Assembly: GCA_026874595.1 (NCBI GenBank) | Contig: CM049317.1 | Location: 10,392,382-10,456,381, forward strand | Length of the DNA stretch: 64,000 nt | DNA from: Sipunculus nudus | Lineage: Eukaryota > Annelida > Sipuncula > Golfingiida > Sipunculidae | Direction of reading: 5' to 3' | In this document: positions 26,401 to 39,588 of the stretch, piece by piece | Layout of the letters: each line of letters begins with the position of its first letter | Position numbering within the stretch: position 1 is the first letter of the stretch | Translations under genes and position numbers: made by a program | The notes under the pieces: model-generated | Databases searched by the model: none | Told to the model about the DNA's origin: nothing | The model's input: only the letters and a program-made list of their open reading frames with translations

Positions 26401-29400
26401 AAAAGTTCGGCTTAAAGTGCATCCACTATCTTTCTAAAGTGGTGGGTCCTGTGACCTTGACCTTTGATCTCATGACCCCAGATTCAACAGTTCTTATTTT
26501 AGTGGTGGGCCATATATAAGTAAAGTTTGAAACCAATATTTGAAACCAAACTGGTGTTAACATCTGGAAACTAATATGTGGATAGACTGCCCCCATGACC
26601 TTCACCTTTGACCTGGTGACCCCAAAATCCATAAGTTACTTCCACTATTGGCAGGTGAGCAACATCTGGAAGATAGAAGGTTTTGGACAGAAAGTTTGGC
26701 TAAAAATACATCAACAATCTTTGTAAAGGAGTGGGTCCTGTGACATTGATCTTTGGCCTTATGACCCGAAAATCAAAAGGGTTCTTACATTATTGGTAGG
26801 TCATATCTTACATTATTGGTGGGTCATATATAAGTCAAAATTGAAACCAATATGTCAATCCAAACTGGAGTTATCATACAGAAACAAATATGTGGAATGA
26901 TGGGCCCCTGTGACCATGACCTTTGACCTTGTGACCCCCAAATCAATCAGGTTCTTCCCCTATTGGCAGCTCAACTATTTGTGCAAGATGGAAGGCTTGG
27001 GATGAAAAGTTTGGCTTAAAATGCATCCACAATTTTTCTAAATAAGTGGGAACTATGACCTTGACCTTTGACCTCATGACCCCAAAATCGACCAGAATAT
27101 TCCCCTATTGGCAGGTTAGCAATATCTTGAAGATGGAAGGTTTGCGATGAAAAGTTTGGCTTCAAATGCATATGCATTCTTTTTAAAGAAATGAGTCCTG
27201 TGACCTTGACTTTTGACCGTTGGACCCTAAAATCGACACAGTTCTTACTTTATTGGTGAGTCATACATAAATTAAGTTTGAAACCAAGATGTCAAACTAA
27301 ACTGGAGTTATCATCTGGAAACAAATTTGTGAACAGATGGCCCCTGTGACCTTGACCTTGTGATCCGAAATTTATTTATGCTCTCCCCATTCTGGCAAGT
27401 CAGCTAAATGTATAAAATGGAAAGTTTGGGATGAAAAGCTTGGCTTAAAATGCAGCCATAATCTTTTTAAATTAGTGAGTCATGTGACCTCGACCTTTGA
27501 CCTTGTGGCCCCAAAATTATATAGGTTCTTGCTTTAGTGGTGGGCCATATGTAAGTCAAGTTTGAAATTCATATGTCAATCCAACCTCGAGTTATCATCT
27601 GGAAAAAAATGTGTGTGGATAGACGCATGGACAGCTAGACAGAGAGACAAACAGACAAACAGACAGGGTGATTACAATAGGGCATCCACTTGTGATCAGT
27701 AAACACACCAGGTTTTGGGACACTAGATGTAATCACAGCTGAGAAACTGACATTATTGATGTCATTTTATAGTAAAAAAATAGAAAAATATTCGTTAAAA
27801 TATAAAAAAATATAGGTGGCGCCACCACTTTTCAGGAACTGACAAAACTAGTCATGGTAAATATTCAAGGCAAGATTCATGACAATCCATGCATTAATTA
27901 TCAAGATACTGGAGGTTTTGTATCAACTTTTTGATTATTCTGGGGGGGGGGGGGGGGTTGCATTCAAGCCCCACAGCTCTAAGAATATAGGTCGCAGTGA
28001 CCTTATTTCAGGTGTCCAAGGAGATTGTTTATTGACCTCCCTGGATGTTTACTTAGAAGTTTCTAGGACCAGACGCCCGGACGGATGACGGACAAAGCGC
28101 CATTCCTATACCTCAGTTGACCTACAGTCAGCTGAGCTAAAAATGGCATTAAATTATTCAACAAAAATGGAAAGGTAAGTGATGCCATCTGTCTGGGTTA
28201 CGAGAACACTTTCATAGATGAATGCACAGATTTTCAAATTTCAGACCATTACCTTGCCCCACTCCTGATATATGAGCAATATTCACCCAAAGCACATGTG
28301 CGAATAGACGCCACGGGAAATGATTGTAGTTGGCGTCGCCAGTCTTGAGTACAAGATGGAGGAGTCCAAAATCTATTGATATGCATAATTTAAGGTCAAA
28401 AATGAAAATCAATCCTGAGAAAAGGGCTTCAATTTATTCTATAAAGACCAGAAGCTAGGTAGCGCCACTAACTTGTTTATGTGACAACCTTCCAAGATGG
28501 ATGGACATGCAAAATTTCAGAACAACACCTTGCTCCACTCGTGAGATATGGGCGTTATTCATTCTAAGCACATGTACAGATGGACGCCAAAGGAAAACGA
28601 TTGCAGTTGATGCCACCAGTCTTGAGTACAAGATGGAGGAGTCCAAAATCTATGGATATGCACAATTTCAGGCCTGAAAAAAGGGCATTAATTTTTTCTA
28701 CAAAAACGGAAAGGTAAGTGATGCCACCTGTCTGTTTTAAGAGAAAACTTCCAAATTGGATGGAAATGCCAGATTCAGACCAATACCATGACCCACTCCT
28801 GAGACATGAGCAATTTTCACCCAAACACATGTACGGATGGACGCAACGGGAAAACGATTGCAGATGGTACCACCAGTCTTCAGTGCAAGAGGAAAGAGTC
28901 CAAGGTCTATCTATATGCAGAATGTACTGCAAATCACTCCTGAGTAAAGGGCATTTATTTATTTTACAAAAACAAAGGTAGGTGGCACCACCTGTCTCGT
29001 TTAAAAGAATATTTTCCAAGATTGATAAAAATGCCAAATTTAAGAAATTTCCAATTACTAGGTCCCTACTTAAAATAACTTTGAATTAAACAGACTTGCA
29101 TTGACTTGTTTGAAATAATACAAGGAACTTACCATGAAAACACCACATCAAAGTCAGACTGCAGCATATAGGCCTCTTCCAATCCTGGCACTGTGGCAAA
29201 GCTATTTATAGAGCTGACATAATCTTGGCCAGTGATCAACATTAAGGCACTGGCAAATCTTGGCAATCTGCCAATGCTTAACCAAGTGCTGCCATAACAG
29301 TGGAATAAATTTTGTTATATTAAGTATATGTTGAATATCAAGTGTAACCTACTTGAACTAACTTTGTAATAAATTCCCCCCCCCCCCCCCCGAAAAATGG

Positions 29401-32400
29401 TTTTATAGCTGACTTTTTATAAAAAAAAAAGGTATCAGGAATATATGAAATATTATTACAGATGCATACTTTAAGCAAAATCATATTACAGATACATCTC
29501 AATAATGGCAAATTCTTGAATTATAAGTTGACCTTGGATATCAATTATTTATGATGAATGTACAGCCGTCTTATATAGCCACAGAAGGATGAATAACTGT
29601 GGTTGTTTACATTGCCTGGTATGTACGTTCTTTACACAGCGCTTTACCTAAAGGCCTACTACCTATATCGTAAGCGCTGTTTGTTATGACCTCGTATCCT
29701 GAATTGCTGCACCAGAGGGGAGCACTGTATTTTTGTCTAATCAGATGAGACCTTGTGCTGGAAGACACAGCCAAGCCAGGAATACACGGAGCCAATGTTG
29801 TTCATTTCGTTTGATCGCCCCGGTATCCGTCTGAACAGGCCACAGGCTCAGAGAGAATGGCCCCAGACGTAGTTTGCTTAGGGCCTTGGGCACATAGGAT
29901 GCCCGGCCTGTGAGCGGTAATTCAAACGAAACGTAACAGCAAAGGCTGCGTGCACACCTCGGTGGCTGGTTTTAGTTCTGCAGACAACAGATACATGGCT
30001 ACGCTAACACAGTCATAATGGAATCAGTCGATGATGCGAGAATGCAGAGGGAGCAATTAAACTTCGACCATAACCTGTCATCAAGCGGCGCATGAAGCGC
30101 AGCTATGGGCGGAGCCAGGATGCCTGTCGAGTGTTTGTTTATTAGCATCTGGTTGGCTGCTTGTCACATCATAGACACGGTTTTTTTTTCAGAGGACAAC
30201 GAACCGTCATCTGGTGTCTAAATGTATCATAAACGGTCGAAGCAGGCAGCGTGAAAATCAGTTGCTTCTTTAGAAGATTCCCGCTGTCTCGGGAGCGTAC
30301 CTGGTATGATGGCTCATTTAAATCATAAATCGATTTATTATAAGAATTATTCTGGGGATTATTCTTGTAAAATATTAAACAAATTGGCGTCAGTCGAAAA
30401 ACGTTTTGCAGGTTTATCACTCATATAGGAAGATACAACAAACTGGCTAAGTTCAGCTTCCCGTAACTCAGCCAAAAATCACTGAGCCAAAACCATTCAA
30501 ACAAACTTGAATTAACAACATCAGAGGATAATTAATGTGTGAAATTTAACAATTTGGCCCAGTGGTTTTTGAGAAGAAGATCTTTGTAGCCACGAAGCTA
30601 AAATGGGCTGTTATGACATATGACTAAATTCAGCTTCCCATAACTCAGCCAAAATTGACTAAACAGAGACCATCTGAATCAACTACAGAAAGCACTACAC
30701 TAGGATCATTTATGTGGTATATTAAACAATTTAGCCTTATGGTTTCAGAGTTGGAGTATTTTTTTAGCCCTAAGTATTATACTGGCACTGATGACCCTCG
30801 TAAAAAAAGGCCGATGAAGGTGGCGCCACTAATACCTCAATTTCAGATATGACTCATGTGACCAACATTGGTATAAAATTTGGTGATGATAGCTCCAGCT
30901 GTTTCTGAGACTGAAATTTTAGTATGTTTTTTTTTTTGGCACAGACGACTAGGTTTAACTTCCGGTAACTCGGCAAACTTAAGAGATTTTGTTGCTTGGA
31001 TTATTTCTGTGAAATACTGGACAATTTGGCTGGACAGTTTTGGAGAAGAAGATTTTTTTTTTAAGGTTTTTAAGCCTTTTCCCTATAAAATTCCCTTTTC
31101 GATGTAAAATCGAAGTTAAAGCAGATACCCAAAAAAAATAAGCTCAATCCGATAAATTTTGACATGTAACCGATTCTTACATGCAATTTGGAGCTGCTAA
31201 ATCTGAAGGTTTCTGGGAGGCATGGGTTGACGTACGGACGACGGTGTACGGCGGACGGACGACGCTGCTCCATCGCATAGTCTCACAGGTTCGCTAAAAA
31301 TAGATAATGCCTTTTATTTTGGAGGTTAACTCTAATATTAAACTTATCATTTTTAGGGCATAAAAATATATATTTTTTTTAAATTTTCACCTATTAAAAA
31401 AAAGATTTTGTATTTAGGAACATATGTTTACAACTCCTTATAGTGATAATGGAATGTTTTGACCAGAAATCAACATACACGCGGAATTTTCATCTATCAT
31501 CACCATTTGCACCTTAGTGGCGACCGTTTATTTGCATATGAGGCTATATTTTAGAGAGTGTGAACACAGATTTGGTGTGAGCCACATCAAATGCGGACGA
31601 GACGCGTTTCGTTTTAAATATTATCGAATCGGCTGCCAGGGGGTGTTGATGGTAATAATTCTTCTGCGTGTGACGCCGGTATCAGCCACCTCAGTTAAGC
31701 GACAACGTCAAAGTTACGACCATTCTTTCACGGGCCCGATTCTTTTATGCTCGCTTAAAGACGACCACCTAGAAAATACCACCACTTAATCAACATCCCG
31801 TTGTCGGTCATGATTTCGAGGTATTACTGTACATGTGTATATGAATGACCGCCGCCTCTAGAATATATGGCGACAGATAACAGCACGGCAAAGGGGCTTC
31901 CAGGACTGTTTTTTTTCCCTGGGAATTGCGGTTGACTGCGTATTTGCTGAGACATCCCTTGATGGTTATAGAATGGTCTGGTACTTGTATCGGAACAACA
32001 GTATTCCCCGTAGGGATTGTTAAGGGACAATCTAATTACTGCCGGCTCGCTGTGTGGCGTATCAGGCTGGGTTCAACAGATCGGATGTTGTTACGGCGTG
32101 ACGGGATCAGGTTTTTCTTGCTTGCTGTCTCTCACAGCGGCAAATCGTTTGCCATTACCACCCGATGCGTGTGGGGCTGGCTTATGTAATTTTAGTTTTA
32201 AAAAAATCACGTCCTTTTGGGGGCCTTCTTTCTCATCATCCTCTATATAGTAATGCATCATATAGATTTTTATCAAAATTATTTCGAAGACATATGCAAG
32301 ATACGCGCCGCGCTGTACTGTATCGGAACCCATCGTAGTCAACCCAAAATTTGACATATTATTTATGATTGTCTATATCCTACACTGTAGTGTAGCCGTG

Positions 32401-33337
32401 ACAATTTGATGGACGAACAAAGACAAGTGTATACAGATATATATTTCTATGAAAATATATTCTACTATATATATCCTATACTATAATCGTTTTGCCGTGG
32501 TCAGCCAAGAATATTTTTTTTTCTTTTCTGCAGATATGGGTTCAATCGCCACCGAACTCAGCCGATATATATCCGCCTTGTGACTCTCTTCAATGTATTT
32601 TCTTGAAGTATGTCCGTGCCCTTACGAAACCCTGACTGATTTAACTTGACTTCGGAAACGTTTGAAAAACGTTCATGCTCCGCTAATTATCGTAGAACTA
32701 AAACCAGGACGTCGCAAGCTGCTTGCCCGAATTCAGAGCATTTATATTTACCGAGGCACCTAAGCTACTAAGTCCAAAGCTTTCGCTAGCATGCGATACA
32801 AAACCACTGTGTAAACCATTAGTATAAACTAATGTTCTTTGACTCATATCCGTGTCACTGGGTCCTATGGTATCGGCTTCGGTGACCCATAAGCCATGTT
32901 TATTTTTTCAAGCAGGGACATCTTGTTTGTTACCCCACAGAAAGGCTCTATTAACCCCCGGGGGGGTCATTAGCCTTGGAATAAATAGAGTCAAGGGGGT
33001 AAAATACAGCTGCTAGTGAGGCAGTATTATAACGGTCGTGGCACCGAGGTGTCGCTGTCACATCGAGACCTCCAAGCAATAATCGTATAGACCCTGCCGT
33101 CGTTTACGGCAACAAGGCGTCGTCACTGCCAAAATTTCCGAAACCCTGTTACACTAACACTATACATGTGAAATATATTGTGTAAACATGGTGCTTTCTA
33201 CAGAAAGTTTATTTAACTTCATTTTATATTCTTTAGTTTTTGTTTTTTTTTTCAGCTCACTGCGGTATACTTATTTGAATAATTAGTGTAGTTGTGCTAG
33301 TGGTTATCTGTATTTCTGATACTTATTTGTGTAATGC

Positions 33338-33388
<51 letters not shown>

Positions 33389-35222
33389 TCATTTAACAGA
33401 CTCTTTAACATTTCACCCCGTGTTTGTAGACTGTTAATGCATTCCTTCAGTGTTTTGTGGACACAAATGGATTCGTTTTGGGAAATGTATACAAAAAAAT
33501 ATCTCAATTTGTAAAAGGTTATATCCACCAGATGTCTCAACCTCACTGCTTCGATTAAACTTTCTCGGTCGATCAAGGTTCTTTTAATCAGTCTAAGAAA
33601 TGATGCCTATGCCTATATACTGAGTGTCCCATTATCTTGTTTCACATCGTGAATATCAGACCTATATAAATGGGACAAAATGACACAAAAAAGCCTCATT
33701 TCTTTGTTAAAATCAAAACAAAACACATGGAGCGCACGTGTCTGCCACGCACGATTTTATCTTATCTCCACTCAATGCTTCATTGCCTCAAGACTGCAAA
33801 AAAAGTGTACAAAATGCTTTAACTGTACACCATTGGTTTTCCAAAACGCTAAAAAACATGTACAAACAGAGAAATATCTTATATATTGCATACTGAATAT
33901 ACATCCAATTCAGTCAAACAGTATTGCATCGATAAATGTCATGAGACATCAATTTTTCTCCTTCCAGACCAATGTGGTTTGTTCCATATTCGCGGGGTTA
34001 AAATTTCGCGATTTTCACTTTTTCTGTGTTTCGTATGAATGATGTAATTATCATACGAATTAATAGTTATTATATCAATTAGTATAAGTGTCCCAAACCT
34101 AATTAACAAAAAATATTGTTCGTTAATAGCAGACAATTGGAAAGATCTGATATCATTTAGGATATCAATCTTTGAACAAACATGATCTATTTTGTATTTT
34201 AATTCTTTATGTGCTCCTTTTACTTTTCAACTTTGACCTCTTATTCCGCGATAATTTCCCTTTCGTGATTATCGGGAATTTGAAACCCTCGCGAACAAAA
34301 GGGCAACCAGAGTATTTGCTTGATATATGTGATGTTCCTGTTTATAGAGATGTAGAGTAGCTTTTTCTTTTTAGCTGAAAAAAATGCCGTGTGCAAAACT
34401 GGTAGAAGTATAAACGGAGTTTTCTTCCGTTGACCCGCCCACTCGTTAAGTGTTGTTGATAGAGCGGACATCCGCAATCAAGAGTGTTGGTACCAGATCT
34501 GGGTGCATGAAAACAGGTGGCTTATGGGTAGACATGGAGGAAACCTCAAACATCCACTGATTTAACAGGATGAGACAACTAAGACCAGCCCACCACAAAC
34601 GCTGTCTTGTATTCTTTATTATTCTACTCCTGGGGCTGCTTGTTTTGCTTGGGAGTATTACGGTATTATTTTAGTGTATTTTCGGTAGACAATCTCTGTG
34701 TGGTCTAGGAGTATCGTTTGCTTCGTTATAAGAGTGGTACGAATGTTTATACTAATGTGAAAAGCGATTAGCTCGCATCAAATCAAAGAGACAAAAACCT
34801 TTGTCATCCAATAGTGGCCCACAGACATCCAAACAGCCGGCATCATGAATTTAATTTTCAGTGTTTATTGCTGGCACAGAGAGAACCAAAGAACATTGAC
34901 ACGATTATAATTTCGGCTGCCAAGGCCGGTTCCGTTGCGTTGCTAGTTGATACTAATTCGTCCCTGAATGGGTTAATTTACAATGTCAGTATCATTTACG
35001 TCTACAAAATAAAAAGAGGTCGCACACTAAAAAGATATGAAAAAAACCCCTAAATAACACAAAATAACGCTACCTTTCAGACCAAGATTGGGATATGACG
35101 AGGCCAAATTTATATCGGGAGACTTTTAAATTTTCTCTTTTCTTACAAGTTTGATGAAGCCTAAAAATTTCAACTGTTATATTGGCAGCTTTCGATTTTT
35201 TGCAAGTTCCTGGATTAATGAT

Positions 35223-35278
<56 letters not shown>

Positions 35279-38200
35279 CCTCATAACAAATGGACCTCAT
35301 AACCATTAACTGATATACCATCTTATTCCCCACTGCAAATAACGGAGTCTTAAAGAAATCATACATAACACCACAGAGCCTGTTGGGAACTGTAATACAG
35401 TTCCAAATACAGCACCAGACGCAAATCACTTTTGCGCTGTCATCATTATGAACGCCAAGCGACAAAACGAAACCCAGGGCAACCATTGCCATGCCAACCG
35501 AACATGTATTGTCGATAAACAATTCCTAAAGCGATACGTAAATTTTCCATCTGAGGACCCTCTGTCTAAAAAGAGAATTTAGTCATACCTGACTTCGATA
35601 GTGATGAGATATCAACGTGGCTTGGTTTATAATATGTTAAACAATAACAGTTCATCCACTATCAGTGTTTATTTTCCTTGTGTATATTAGCGTTAGTTTT
35701 AACAAAAGGCCGAATTTCCGGTGCAAGGCTATTCTATGGACCTTGATGATGTTATTTTCTGTGAATTAATATTTAGATTTAGGAGTGAATGGCTGCAACA
35801 ACCAAACTAATGCTAACACAAAGTCTTATTAAATATATCTTAAGCTGAATCTTGAGACAATACATGGTAGCTAGAAAGTTATAATTCTCATATCCATATA
35901 AAATAAATTATTGATCATTAAAAAATTTATATTAGGATCGTGCGGACAAAAATATATGTATTTCATTTTACGATACAGGTCCATGGCCTGAATATTAAAT
36001 GAGGATGCTGGTATAACCATGCTATAATTAAGCTTTCTGGATTTCAGATTTTATATAATCGCCCGGAAGTGATACCTTACACCGTTAACACAGAGAGCTA
36101 GTCTTCGGTTCTCCATCCAGATTTCGCCACTATGCTTTTGAGACACGCAGCAACGGGTTCAAACCAGGGACCTTTCGCTCCGCAACTGAAATTTTAAATT
36201 TTCATTCAATATATTATCGAATAAAAACTTAAAATTTCAGTTTTAGGTTTGTAGAATCATGATAAAGACCATGAAAAACAAAAAAAAAAACATTTTTTGA
36301 GATATTGTCATTTAGTTTAATATTAGTCCATTAAAAAGTGGATTGTTGTAACTGTGGCTTAAAAGAGTGTTCCTTTAAAAAAAAATTGGTCTAATGATAC
36401 AAAATCCTGTGAAAATGAGTGAAAAATTAAAAAAAAAATTTTTCTCTCAGAAAGATTACTGTACCAGGTTTAAAATAATGTATACTTAATTGGGACTAAT
36501 ATGGATATAAACCACTTTTGCATGGATTGATTTTAGATATAGGTGTTTCAAACAATAATGATACGTTAACTACTTTAGCCTACGTCCTAGTGGTCAGATG
36601 TAATAATAATGGATATATCAAACAGGTTGATAAATAAAACGGTAAGCAGGAATTCAGTGTATATGTATATTGTCCCTCATGCGGCGTATTTTCCTTTGTT
36701 CTAACTGCACGTTCAAATCTGCTTGCATCACTGCATGGGTCATGAAAAATGACCATGCGACTGAATTGCATGGCGACTTTCCAAATATGGCAAAGAACTG
36801 GTGCGTAGCAAAAAAAAAATGAAAAAAAAAAAATGACACGCTTGACCTTCGACCAAGGAGGCGGGGCATGTGGGACAAATCAGTTATAGCCCAATGAAAT
36901 GTAAAGCAAGCCATGAGATTTGCTTGGCTTGTGTCAATCATTGCAGGCTCGCCTAAACGGCTCGCCTGCCATGTGACACAAGCATCGCAAACCTCGCGGC
37001 TTACATAACATTTTATTGGGCTATAACAAATACTTAAATGAGAGATAAGTAAATAGGTAGACAATTATGATGAACAGGTAGCTAGATAGATGGGTAGACA
37101 CCCTATCTCCATATATACATATAGGCTTCCTAATGTGAAAGCAGCCTCGATGTCTGAAAACTGCCGCAGCAACATGGCAACCACAGCTGAGCATATAAAT
37201 AAAAGAATGATAAAGCTATTAAACGAATAAACGTGTAACTAATCCAAAGTAAATGTATGAATACGACTGAAATACAGACAGAAATCTGATGGAGAATCAA
37301 GCAGGGATGCAAAGTGTCAAAGACACGCGTATTCAGGTCATACAAGCAGTACAGATAGCGCAGCACAGCAGGATCATGGATTTGGTTCCTCACGTACACC
37401 CCATGCAGAGATTTGTACACTAACAAATAACTGGGTGGAATAAAAATGTCATTTCTCTGTACACAAAATAATAATTCTGTCGCCAGCTGGGGAGGCTCAC
37501 CCACACAGAGTGAACCCGATCCCTGGCACTAAACCTACACACCCCGAGTCGTGGTACCCTCTCTCTGTCTGTATCATACAGGACACGCCAGGTCTATGCT
37601 GACTAATACTGAACAGTGTTTATATAAAGGAAAATGTTGGTGTGTAATTTGGTTGTTTAAATGGACTCGGGTAGTACAACAGCATTAGTCATTATTATAT
37701 CGTTTACTAAACAAGAAGGCATTAATGGAGTGCGCATCCCTCCGCCCACACCAGTGACGATGCAACCGTAGGCTACTCACAACAAATACTTTCTCATACT
37801 GGAAAAAGTCTATTTTCTCGTTTCTATAGAAAGTAGAAATCATATTGATTTAGGACAAATATCCCTTGCAATCATCTCAAGTGTTCTAATCTGTAAGAAT
37901 AAAGCAACAGTTCCCAATATTAATTATAAAGAAGCTGAAAAACCGCGTATATGCCAATATATTCTATTGGGCCGAGTCTTCCAGGAAGTGAAACTGTCAT
38001 CTTGATCTCCGGCCGCCCTTTTATATCATAGGCCCGGGAACGAGGATGAGTAAGTAGCCAGCTGTGACTATATTTGCACTGGTAAATTATTACAAACAAT
38101 CAAAAGTTATCGACCAGTCAGCAGCCAGAAGTGATTGATCTGAATTCAAACAAATACCACCTTTCCACAAATTTATTTGAAATACATCAAGATCATTTCA

Positions 38201-39554
38201 GACACCTTGTACAAAACTAAACTTAAAAAAAACAAACTTCGCTTTGATTGCATTTTTAAAAATTGTTTCTACGCAGTATTTCAAACCTTTTTTGTCATAG
38301 TTAAATCAGATTTATGCAAATCTGACCTTAAAGATCAAGACCAAGGTGACCGAATTGGACCTCTTCCGAGATCTTTGTTGAAACAAATGCATGGTGAATC
38401 AAATTTTAGTGAAAAATATGCAACACTTAAAAAAATACTGTGTTCATAAAAAAAATTCTTACAGACAAACTATAATTTGGCTGATATGACATTAAAGATC
38501 AAGGCCAAAATCAGCAGTTTTCGAAACCTTTTTTTTACAATATGTTTGTTTCAATTTCAAGCTGAAACCATGTAGCGCGTTAACCGCGTTAACGAGAAGC
38601 TTTGTCAACTTATTATCTTTCATATAATTTTGGATATAACTTTGGCAGGCGATGTTCAGTGGTGTTCTCGGCCTTAACAAGTGCCCGGTTTTTACGCTAC
38701 AGCTGTATGGGTTACATGTAGGACTGAATGTTAACACAAAAGGGAAGCATTTGGTAGACAATTTGACTGTATACACGGACTGCTGTAGCAATTACATCTA
38801 ACAGCTGCGGTCCTACTTCAGTACCAAAGCATTGGTATAATACCTCTTGATAAAAAAGTATGTCACTGCTTCCTGTGTTAAAATGACACTTCCACCGTTA
38901 TGTAATTGCATCCTAGTGCGTGTTTATAGATGACTTTCAATATGTTGTTAAAATGTTAAAACCCTAAACCAATTTGTTAAAAGGCTGATTCTTTGAGAGC
39001 GTGAAGCTTACAATGTTAAGCCAAATAAATTCTCTGTAAAAGTATTAAAATTAATTTGATTCTTTTCATCTTCCTATTTCATCTGTGAACAATTAAAGGC
39101 TACATTCGTCATCCAGACTTTTTTAAGGAGAAATGTTTATTATAATTATTTTTCTTTTTTTTTTTCCTTTTAATATTTTCATTCAATTAAGAAAATGGAG
39201 ACTAAACTACTCCTGTCAAAGCGTTTTCAGGTTATTCAATTACTCGGAAATATGATTAATCATCTATTTTCTTTAAGGCTCACACCCATTTACAGCAAAT
39301 CAAATCAACGATCACACAATAAACTTTAACAGACGAGGTGTCACTGCTACGTGTAAAGGGCTATAGGGCATGTATTAATATTCCGTCAATATCCACTTTT
39401 TTTTCGTTTTTTTCTTCGAGGGGTGGGATAGTATACTAGCGGTGCAGACTCTATGACCCTGACATTTACAGTGCAAAAAGTCCGTAGTAGCTTATAAAAT
39501 TTCTACCGGTAATTTTATACCATGATAATATTCAAATATAATATATATATACTA

Positions 39555-39588
<34 letters not shown>

